NCBI RefSeq assembly: GCF_902506065.1
Contig: NZ_LR732912.1
Location: forward strand, 466,529 to 530,528
Direction: 5' to 3'
DNA length: 64,000 nt
From: Arthrobacter sp. 9V
Lineage (GTDB): Bacteria; Actinomycetota; Actinomycetes; Actinomycetales; Micrococcaceae
Shown here: in pieces, positions 15,027 through 22,098 of the stretch
Layout of the letters: the number at the start of each line of letters is the position of its first letter
How positions within the stretch are numbered: the stretch's first letter is position 1
Position numbers and translations under genes: made by a program
The notes under the pieces: generated by a model
Database searches by the model: none
Told to the model about the DNA's origin: nothing
The model's input: only the letters and a program-made list of their open reading frames with translations

Positions 15027-17467
15027 TTGGAGGCCCGGTCATTTGAGGGCCGGTGATGCAGTGCGTCCTGGGCATCCCGGTAGGCCACGCGGCGGTGAAC
15101 GAAGCGGACGATCTCGATCAGTGCGATGCACGCCACGGACGTTCCCAGGACCAGTAGTGCCGTGGGCAGCGTTGGGTCGGTAAATTGCAGGAAGTCGCGG
15201 GCGATCGGAACGGAATACACCAGTATCAGCCCGATCATCATGGCCCCGATGACCAGCCCCTTGAAACGTGTGACGGGGCGTGAAAGCACCACCAGGATCC
15301 AGATGCCGATGATGGCAAGGATGAGGGTTGACCCGGTGCGGATCTCGGCTTCGGGGATCTGCAGGTTCGCGGCGAGGCGGGCGTAGGAGGCCAGCCCCAA
15401 GGTCACGGACACGCCGGCCGGCACTGCAAAGGTCAGTGAGCGGCGCAGGAAACCGGGAATGTAGCGCTGGGCGTTAGGCAGCAAGGCCAGGAAGAACGCC
15501 GGTATGCCAATGGTCAGGCCATCGGTTACGGAGAGCTGCCGTGGAAGGAACGGGAACGGCAGCAGGAGGATGCCGAACGCGATGGCCAGGAAAGTGGCGT
15601 AGGCGGTCTTTGTCAGGAACAGCATGGAGACGCGCTCAATGTTGGCAATGACCTGGCGGCCCTCGGCCACCACACTGGGCAGGTGGGAGAACTTGCCGTC
15701 CAGGAGTACCAACCGGGCCACTGCTTTAGTGGCAGCGGCCCCGGAATTCATGGCCACCCCGATGTCGGCTTCCTTGATGGCCAAGGCATCATTGACGCCG
15801 TCCCCGGTCATGGCCACTGTGCGGCCGGCACCCTTGAGCGCTACAACGATCCTTTTCTTCTGGTCCGGCGTCACGCGTCCGAAGACCACGTTGTTGTTGA
15901 TGACCTCCAGAAGTTCCTGGTCGTCGTCGGGCAGTTCCCGGGCATCAAAGCCGCGGGGCGCATCCAGACCCACTTCCCGGGCAATTGCGGCCACCGTCTG
16001 GGGGTTGTCACCGGAAATGATCCGGACCTCCACGTCCTGAGCCGCGAAATACGTGAGTGTCTCGGCAGCGTCGGGGCGGATGTTCTCCTTGAACGTCAGC
16101 AGCACCACCGGCACGGCATCGGCCGGAACAGTCTCGTCATCAGTGGGCGTGCCATGTGCCAGCACCAAAGTGCGACGCCCTGTTGCTGCCAACTCCAGGG
16201 CTTGGGTGGCAAGTTGCTGGAGCACGGGATCACTGGGGTTGCCCGCCGGGAACACCATTTCCGGTCCGCCCAGGATCCACATGCCGTCGTCGAAGATTAC
16301 CGCGCTCCACTTACGGGCCGAAGAAAAGGGAACACGGTCAAGCGGTTGGCCGGCCGGTTCGTTGAAGTGCCCGTTGAGGCTGCGGGCTGTTGCGTTGGCA
16401 TCTTTCTGCACGCCATACCAGGAAAGAACGGACTCCCAGCCGGGGCGGGCCGTCAAAGGGTGTGCGGCGTCGAAGACGATGTCGCCTTGGGTGAGCGTCC
16501 CGGTCTTGTCCAAGCAGATGATGTCCACGCGGGCCAGCCCTTCCACGGCCGGGAGCTCCTGCACCAGGACCTGTTGCCGGGCCAGTTTCACTGCACCGAC
16601 GGCGAAGGTAATGCTGGTCATCAGCACCAGGCCCAGGGGCACCATGGCGACGACGGCGGCAATGGTCGCCGTCGCCGCGTCACGCCACGCGCCGCTCGCC
16701 GAAGCCTCGGCCCACCCGCCCTGTGCCATCATCTGTGCGTTCAAAACCAACAACGCCACAGGACCAACGAACCAGGTCACCCACTTCAGGACGCGGTCAA
16801 TCGAGGAGCGGAGCTCGGAGGCAACCAGCGAGAATCTTTTGGCTTCGGCTGCAAGGGAGTTGGCGAAGGAGTCTGCGCCCACCCGGTCCACCACCGCTGA
16901 GCCTTCACCGGCCACTACAACAGAGCCGGACAGCACCCGGTCCCCGTCTTCCTTTTCAACGGCATCGGATTCACCTGTCAGCATGGACTCGTCCACTTGG
17001 AGCCCGCGCGAGCTGGTGACTACCCCGTCAGCGGGCACCTGATCACCGGCCCTCAGGACCAGGGTGTCGTCCAAAACCACGTCATCCAAGGCGATTTCTG
17101 CCTCGGAACCGTCCCTCATCACCCGGGCGTGCGGCGCGTTCAGAAGGGCCAAACGATCCAACGCCCGCTTGGCCCGGTACTCCTGGACGCTGCCGATCAC
17201 GGCGTTGGCAACAGCACTGAAACCAAAGAGGGCATCCTGCCAGCGGCCTATCGCGAACAGGACAATGAAGCAGGCCAGGATGATGCCGTTGAACAGGGTG
17301 AGCACGTTTGCGCGGACGATGCTCCACACACTGCGGCTGGTGTCCTGGACGAACGCGTTGGTTTTCCCCGCGGCCACCCTCTCGGCAACCTCGGCGGTGC
17401 TCAATCCCTGCGCCGAGGACCCCACCGTACGGAGGGCCGCCCCTGGTAAGTCCTTCTCGTTTGGCAC
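15008..17467 (-). CDS. Cation-transporting P-type ATPase (CtpE-like, possible calcium transporter)
   Basis: An 819-residue membrane pump driven by ATP. It shows the phosphatase loop TGES (about residue 164), the phosphorylated Asp320 in CLDKTGTLT, the hinge motif TGDGVNDALAIKEAD, and about ten membrane helices. The M4 ion-site motif is VPLGL (276-280) rather than the heavy-metal CPx motif, and there is no N-terminal metal-binding domain. This layout matches actinobacterial CtpE, which has been linked to calcium uptake; the ion here is inferred only by that likeness. It starts with a GTG at 17467, just inside an out-of-frame ATGAGTG. Its 3' end overlaps the convergent gene by 19 bases. Confidence 0.85.
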   Translation of the reverse strand: MPNEKDLPGAALRTVGSSAQGLSTAEVAERVAAGKTNAFVQDTSRSVWSIVRANVLTLFNGIILACFIVLFAIGRWQDALFGFSAVANAVIGSVQEYRAKRALDRLALLNAPHARVMRDGSEAEIALDDVVLDDTLVLRAGDQVPADGVVTSSRGLQVDESMLTGESDAVEKEDGDRVLSGSVVVAGEGSAVVDRVGADSFANSLAAEAKRFSLVASELRSSIDRVLKWVTWFVGPVALLVLNAQMMAQGGWAEASASGAWRDAATATIAAVVAMVPLGLVLMTSITFAVGAVKLARQQVLVQELPAVEGLARVDIICLDKTGTLTQGDIVFDAAHPLTARPGWESVLSWYGVQKDANATARSLNGHFNEPAGQPLDRVPFSSARKWSAVIFDDGMWILGGPEMVFPAGNPSDPVLQQLATQALELAATGRRTLVLAHGTPTDDETVPADAVPVVLLTFKENIRPDAAETLTYFAAQDVEVRIISGDNPQTVAAIAREVGLDAPRGFDARELPDDDQELLEVINNNVVFGRVTPDQKKRIVVALKGAGRTVAMTGDGVNDALAIKEADIGVAMNSGAAATKAVARLVLLDGKFSHLPSVVAEGRQVIANIERVSMLFLTKTAYATFLAIAFGILLLPFPFLPRQLSVTDGLTIGIPAFFLALLPNAQRYIPGFLRRSLTFAVPAGVSVTLGLASYARLAANLQIPEAEIRTGSTLILAIIGIWILVVLSRPVTRFKGLVIGAMMIGLILVYSVPIARDFLQFTDPTLPTALLVLGTSVACIALIEIVRFVHRRVAYRDAQDALHHRPSNDRASNQPASK

Positions 17468-17574
17468 TCATGCCCCCGTTATTGCTCGGTTCCAAGGTTC
17501 GGTGGAGCGATGGGTCTGAGTATGCCAGCCCCGGGCCGTTATGTCGCCGTCGTCGGTGTCTTGGGGAGTGAAAG

Positions 17575-18588
17575 TCAGGCCGTGAAGGCGAGGTCCTTCG
17601 CGTGCAGCCTGTGGAGAAGCGGTTCGCCACGGGAAACGCGGTGTGCTTCCTCGATGGTGCTGGCTGCCATGCGCTCCAGTTCCATGCCCAGCGAACCGGC
17701 CAAATGCGGTGTGAGCAGCACGTGGGGGTGGGTGTAGAAGCCCGAATCTGCAGGAAGTACCCAGGGAGTGGTGACGTCCAGGACGGCGTAAAGGTCGCCT
17801 TGCTCGATCCGCCGAAGCAGCGCGTCCTGATCCACCAGCTCGCCACGTGCGGTGTTGATGAAGGTGGCTCCCGGCTTGAATGCGGCCACCAGCTCGTGGT
17901 TAATGAGGTTGCGGGTGGAGGGCAGCGACGGCGCGTGGAGGCTGACCACGTCGCAACTGCCCACGAGCTCCTCCAAGGAAACACGTTCGACGCCGAGGTC
18001 CACTGCCGCGGCTTCGTCCAGGAAAGGGTCTGCCACCACTACCTGAACGTCGTAGGACTTCAGGAGCCGGATGACGTGTTTGCCGATCCTGGACGCTCCG
18101 ATGATGCCCACGCGTTTGCCAAAATTGCCCATGTCCGGGAACACCTGGTCCGGCTCAATCTCGGTTTTCTCCGAATGCAACTTCCGGGCGATCTGGAGGA
18201 CACGCTTATTGGCCAGCAGGATCATGGCCACCGTGTATTCGGCAACGGGGATGGAGTTGGCATCGGCAGCCGTACTGATCTGGATCCCCCGGTCCCAGCA
18301 TTCATCGCCCACGTGGTGCTTCACAGTACCGCCGGCATGGAGGACGTGGGTCAGTCGCGGAGCCGCTGCCAGGGCTGCCGCGTCGAGCCTGGGGCAGCTC
18401 CAGCCTGTAATGAGGATGTCCGTCCGGGCAAGGAGCTCCAGCGAACGCGGCGTGGTGAAGTCTTCCATGGGCTCCGGACTGAGCAGCCGCAAGCCGGGGG
18501 ACAGGGTTTCCAATCTGCGGGGCGGGAAAACGCGGGACACGACGCCGGGCCCCATGGCCAGTGCGACGTTCAGTTCAGTGGTGGTCAC
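17575..18588 (-). CDS. D-2-hydroxyacid dehydrogenase-like protein, module A (catalytic Glu replaced)
   Basis: A 337-residue two-domain protein of the NAD-dependent D-2-hydroxyacid dehydrogenase fold. The cofactor loop is RVGIIGASRIGKHVI, the substrate Arg lies in FINTARGELVD and the catalytic His in LLTPHLAGSLG. The acid residue is missing: the position normally read as E in EPLP is Trp here (LDVTTPWVLPADS), whereas the module C paralog has DVTEPEPLP. The GTG at 18588 overlaps the preceding permease stop as GTGA, indicating translational coupling. It is the last gene of the binding protein-permease-permease operon. It may act on a sugar-derived acid, or may bind NAD without normal dehydrogenase chemistry. 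Confidence 0.82.
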   Translation of the reverse strand: MTTTELNVALAMGPGVVSRVFPPRRLETLSPGLRLLSPEPMEDFTTPRSLELLARTDILITGWSCPRLDAAALAAAPRLTHVLHAGGTVKHHVGDECWDRGIQISTAADANSIPVAEYTVAMILLANKRVLQIARKLHSEKTEIEPDQVFPDMGNFGKRVGIIGASRIGKHVIRLLKSYDVQVVVADPFLDEAAAVDLGVERVSLEELVGSCDVVSLHAPSLPSTRNLINHELVAAFKPGATFINTARGELVDQDALLRRIEQGDLYAVLDVTTPWVLPADSGFYTHPHVLLTPHLAGSLGMELERMAASTIEEAHRVSRGEPLLHRLHAKDLAFTA

Positions 18589-19550
18589 TTGACGCTCCCT
18601 GCGGTAAGGCCGGACTTCCAGAAGCGCTGCAGCATGATGAACGCCAGCAGCAGCGGAAGGATGGAGAGCAACGAGCCCGTGATGACCATGGGTGTGAACT
18701 CGGGCTGCGGTACCGAGTACCCCTGCCAGATGGAGATACCGACGCTGACGGGCAGGAGTTGCTGATCTTGGAGCATGACCAGCGGGAGCATGAAGTTGTT
18801 CCACACACCTACAAACTGGAACAGGGCGATGGTGATGTAGCCGGGCATCATCATGGGCAGGCCCAGGGAGAAGAAGGACCGGATGGGCCCGGCACCGTCC
18901 ATGCGGGCGGCTTCGAGTGTTTCGGCCGGGACGTAACTCGCGGAGTAAACGCGGGCCAAGTACACGCCGAACGGGTTGCACAGGACAGGGATGAGGACCG
19001 CCCAGATCGTGTTGGTCATGCCCACCAGGGAGGCCAGCAGGTACATGGGTAGAACCGTGGCTGTGTTGGGGATCAGGACGCCCACCAGGACGAAGCCGAA
19101 GAGCGAGTCCTTCCAGCGGAACTGGAACTTGTCGAACGCATAGCCTGCCATGACCGAAATCAGGCTGCCCAGGACAGCGCCTACTCCGGCGTACATCACG
19201 GAGTTGCCCAACCAGCGGAAGAAGAGGCCGCCGTCCTGGTTCGCCACGGCCGCGATGTTCTCAAACAAGGAGAAGTTGCCCAACGCGTAGGCGCTGGTGC
19301 CGTAGAGGTCAGCTGCGTTCTTGGTGGAAGCGAACACCAGCCACAGGACCGGGACCACCATGTAGGCGGAGCCGATGATGAGCAGGCCATTGACGGTGAA
19401 CTTGCTGGCCAGGCCGCCGCTGCGCTTGGAACTGCTGCGTTTTGAACTGCTGCCATTGGAGTTGCCGCGGTTGGTACGGGACCCCGTGCGGCGGAGATCC
19501 TGCTCCGAAGGGTCTTTGCTGCGGGAACTGGAAAGCGTTGGGGTGCTCAT
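18585..19550 (-). CDS. Sugar ABC transporter permease, MalG type (module A)
   Basis: Second channel subunit of a CUT1-type sugar importer. It has 321 residues and six membrane helices, with the ATPase-contact EAA loop at about 213 (EAARMDGAGPIRSF). An unusual Ser/Arg/Lys-rich cytoplasmic extension of about 50 residues precedes the first helix (GSSSKRSSSKRSGG). Its start overlaps the partner permease stop as ATGA, and its own stop overlaps the hydroxyacid dehydrogenase GTG. No ATPase gene is present in this or the other two sugar modules, so a shared MsmK/UgpC-like ATPase elsewhere must power all three. Confidence 0.9.
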   Translation of the reverse strand: MSTPTLSSSRSKDPSEQDLRRTGSRTNRGNSNGSSSKRSSSKRSGGLASKFTVNGLLIIGSAYMVVPVLWLVFASTKNAADLYGTSAYALGNFSLFENIAAVANQDGGLFFRWLGNSVMYAGVGAVLGSLISVMAGYAFDKFQFRWKDSLFGFVLVGVLIPNTATVLPMYLLASLVGMTNTIWAVLIPVLCNPFGVYLARVYSASYVPAETLEAARMDGAGPIRSFFSLGLPMMMPGYITIALFQFVGVWNNFMLPLVMLQDQQLLPVSVGISIWQGYSVPQPEFTPMVITGSLLSILPLLLAFIMLQRFWKSGLTAGSVK

Positions 19551-20479
19551 GATTTGTTCATCCTGGAGCTGAGGCGGGTGACGGTCAGGGACAGAACTGC
19601 TGCCAGCCCGGCGATGATCACGGAGGCGGCGGCCGCCTGGTTGAGGTTGTGGCGGATGAAGGCCGCGTCATAGGCCCACAGGTTGGGAACCCAGGTACTG
19701 GTGACCGAGGCTGTGGCCTTGGAAATGATGGACGGCTCGGTGAACAGCTGCAGAGTGCCGATGATGGTGAAGAGCATGATGACGCTCAGCGCCGGGAGGA
19801 TCAGGGGGAACTTGATGCTCACCGCGGCCCGGATCTCGCCCGCACCGTCCACTCTGGCGGCTTCCAGGATTTCCCGGGGAACAGCCTGCAACGCGGTGAA
19901 CAGGATAATGACGTTGTAGCCGGTCCACTCCCACACGCCGATGTTCACAATGGACGGAAGGACCATGTGGGCATCCAAAAAGTTGATCTGGATGCCGCCA
20001 CCTTGGAGGGCCTGGACCAGCGGGCTGATGCCCGGTGTGTACAAGTAGGCCCAGATAAGCGCCGCAATGACGCCGGGGACTGCGTGGGGCAGGAACACCA
20101 GGAGTTGGAACAGTTTGCGTGCCTTGGCCACCGATGCATCCAGGAGGAGCGCAAAGACCACAGCGCCACCCACCATGCAGGGAATGTAGATCAGGCAGTA
20201 CAAGCCCAAGCGGGCGATGCCTTCCATGAACGTTTCGGACTGGAACACCTGCACATAGTTCTCAAGTCCAACGAACACGGTTTTGGCTTCCCCGAAGCCC
20301 AGACCCGACTTCTGTTGGGAGTGGAAACTCAGCACCAGGGAGTAAACCACCGGTGCGATCATGGCGATGGCGAACACCGCGAAGAAAGGGATCAGGAACA
20401 GTGCAGCAGTCCGTCCGCCGGTTCCCGCCAGGGCGCGGCCTCGGCGGCGCCCTGTGGTGGTGAGGGCCTGGGTGGCCAT
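19547..20479 (-). CDS. Sugar ABC transporter permease, MalF type (module A)
   Basis: First channel subunit of the module A importer, 310 residues with about six membrane helices. The EAA loop is at about 206 (EAARVDGAGEIRAAVSI). The N-terminus is short and basic (TTGRRRGRALAG). The ATG at 20479 follows TAGGAGAATCCC, a good ribosome binding site placed just after a 16-bp tandem duplication that ends the binding-protein gene. The downstream permease overlaps by four bases. Confidence 0.9.
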   Translation of the reverse strand: MATQALTTTGRRRGRALAGTGGRTAALFLIPFFAVFAIAMIAPVVYSLVLSFHSQQKSGLGFGEAKTVFVGLENYVQVFQSETFMEGIARLGLYCLIYIPCMVGGAVVFALLLDASVAKARKLFQLLVFLPHAVPGVIAALIWAYLYTPGISPLVQALQGGGIQINFLDAHMVLPSIVNIGVWEWTGYNVIILFTALQAVPREILEAARVDGAGEIRAAVSIKFPLILPALSVIMLFTIIGTLQLFTEPSIISKATASVTSTWVPNLWAYDAAFIRHNLNQAAAASVIIAGLAAVLSLTVTRLSSRMNKS

Positions 20480-20491
20480 GGGATTCTCCTA

Positions 20492-20523
20492 CTACTCTTT
20501 GACGGAACTACTCTTTGACGGAA
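20492..20523. repeat. 16-bp tandem duplication at the 3' end of the binding-protein gene
   Basis: CTACTCTTTGACGGAA occurs at 20492-20507 and again at 20508-20523. On the coding strand this duplicates the last codons, SVKE plus TAG, so a second non-translated copy follows the real stop. Confidence 0.9.
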
Positions 20524-21821
20524 AGGCCGGCCTGCTTCAGGCTCGCGACGGTGGCGTCCTGGGCAGTATCGACGGCGTCGTGAATGGTTCCGCCGGTGGT
20601 CAACTTGCCGTAAGCATCCTTCAAAGCTGTGTTGGTGATGTCCCAGTTGGGTCCCCACTGCCAGCCCGGGGTGATGGTGCCGTAGGCCTTGTTGAAGACC
20701 TCGTAGATGTCGTTGCCGAAGTAGCTGGCGTCATAAGCCTGCTGTGCAACCGGCGTCAGTCCGGGGAAGGCAAGGAATGCGGACCCGGTATTGCCGCGGG
20801 CTTTGATGGCTTCCTGGCTGGTGGTCAGGAACTCGACGAACTTGGCCGCAGCGGCCGGGTTCTTGCTGCTCTTGGTCACGTTGAAGCTGGATCCGCCATA
20901 GAAGGCGCCGGACTCATCGCCCCACGTGGGCAGTTCGGCTGCAATCCACTGACCCTTCTGGCCGCTGGCTTCCGTACGCTTCTGGATGCCGGTGGCACTC
21001 CAGTTAGCGCCCAGCACACCAACAACGTTGCTGTTGGCCAGATCCAGGCTCCACTCGTCGCTGTAAGCCTGGCTGACCTTGACGATCTTCTGGTCAATCA
21101 GCTTCTGCCAGTAAGAGGCAACCTTTTGGGTAGCTTCGTCATTGACGCCCACCTTCCAGCTGTCACCCTCGGTGCCGAACCACTTGGCGCCCGCCTGCCA
21201 GGCCAGCCCGGCGCTCGCCGCTACCTCGTTGGGGTTGAAGCTGGCCAGGTAGGAGTTGGGGGCTGCTGCCTTGAGCTTCTTGCCCGCTTCTTCGAATTCG
21301 TCCCAGGTTTTGGGGACCTCGACGCCGGCCTTGGCCAGCATGTCTTTGCGGTACCACATGAGCATGGGGGCTGCGTCGTACGGAAGTGCGTAGGTCTTCT
21401 CACCAAACTGGACCAGGGCCTTGGTCTCGTCCGTCAGCTTGTCCACGGTCTCGGCCTTGTTGATCAGGCCATCGAGGGGAACAACCTGGCTGTTGCTGAC
21501 GAACTGCGGCAACTGCGGGTATTCGATCGTTGCGACATCGGGGCCGTTGCCTGCCGTGATGGCGGTGGAGAGTTTGGCATACCCACCGTTGGCGCCGTTG
21601 GGGATGGTTTCGAAGCTGACCTTGATCTTGTCCTGGCTGGCGTTGAAGGCTTCAGCCACCTTGTCCATTCCGGCCAGCGAGGACCAGAACGTAATGGAAC
21701 CTGAGGGGTCTTCCGTGGGTGTGGGCGCTGCTGCGGGGGTGGGGCCGGTGCCGCAGGCGGCCAGCAACAGAGTGCTGGCGGCCAAGCCAGCTACTCCGGC
21801 GAAGAGGTGACGACGCTTCAT
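20508..21821 (-). CDS. Sugar-binding lipoprotein of ABC importer (module A)
   Basis: Membrane-anchored extracellular receptor of the importer, 437 residues. The signal peptide is MKRRHLFAGVAGLAAS with lipobox LLAAC (Cys23) and a Pro/Thr-rich linker, followed by a type 1 solute-binding fold (ITFWSSLAGMDKVAEAFN). I start at 21821, which has AAAGGAGAACACC upstream; the open frame extends 19 codons further but without signal character. It is the first gene of the module A operon and is divergent from the propeller gene at 22099, with three TTCRAACAT-type repeats in the gap. Ligand unknown. Confidence 0.92.
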   Translation of the reverse strand: MKRRHLFAGVAGLAASTLLLAACGTGPTPAAAPTPTEDPSGSITFWSSLAGMDKVAEAFNASQDKIKVSFETIPNGANGGYAKLSTAITAGNGPDVATIEYPQLPQFVSNSQVVPLDGLINKAETVDKLTDETKALVQFGEKTYALPYDAAPMLMWYRKDMLAKAGVEVPKTWDEFEEAGKKLKAAAPNSYLASFNPNEVAASAGLAWQAGAKWFGTEGDSWKVGVNDEATQKVASYWQKLIDQKIVKVSQAYSDEWSLDLANSNVVGVLGANWSATGIQKRTEASGQKGQWIAAELPTWGDESGAFYGGSSFNVTKSSKNPAAAAKFVEFLTTSQEAIKARGNTGSAFLAFPGLTPVAQQAYDASYFGNDIYEVFNKAYGTITPGWQWGPNWDITNTALKDAYGKLTTGGTIHDAVDTAQDATVASLKQAGLSVKE

Positions 21822-21904
21822 GGTGTTCTCCTTTGAAGACTTGCGATGCGAAGAAGGGGAGTGTGGTTGGGGCCACATGCGATGGGTCCATGTAATCGCG
21901 CTAC

Positions 21905-21941
21905 TTCGAACATCTACAAGATTTCAAACATTTTCAAACAT
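21905..21941. promoter_or_regulatory. Operator-like repeats TTCRAACAT between binding protein and propeller 1
   Basis: TTCGAACAT at 21905-21913 and TTCAAACAT at 21923-21931 and 21933-21941; the last two are exactly ten bases apart, so on one DNA face. TGTTTGAA, the reverse complement of TTCAAACA, also occurs at 22012-22019 and at 24216-24223 upstream of the DeoR/LacI regulator gene. A nearly identical pair lies at 39168-39186 upstream of propeller 2. The rest of the 277-base gap shows no gene. Confidence 0.6.
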
Positions 21942-22098
21942 CGAAACCACGCACTCATGAACCGCTGTGCGAGTTTGACCGAACTCAAGGCAGAAAGGTT
22001 TTGTTTGAACGAACAGAAATGCTGGACCTCTCCGGATCGCCGCTGCTATGAATTTTGGACTAACAAACCAATTCCACTACTGAAAAGCAGGCCTTCCC

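Noticed and set aside
18589-18981. N-terminal extension of the module A dehydrogenase
   Set aside because: The extra 131 codons are antisense-like, rich in His, Arg and Pro, and overlap the permease gene; the GTG at 18588 overlapping the permease stop is the natural start.
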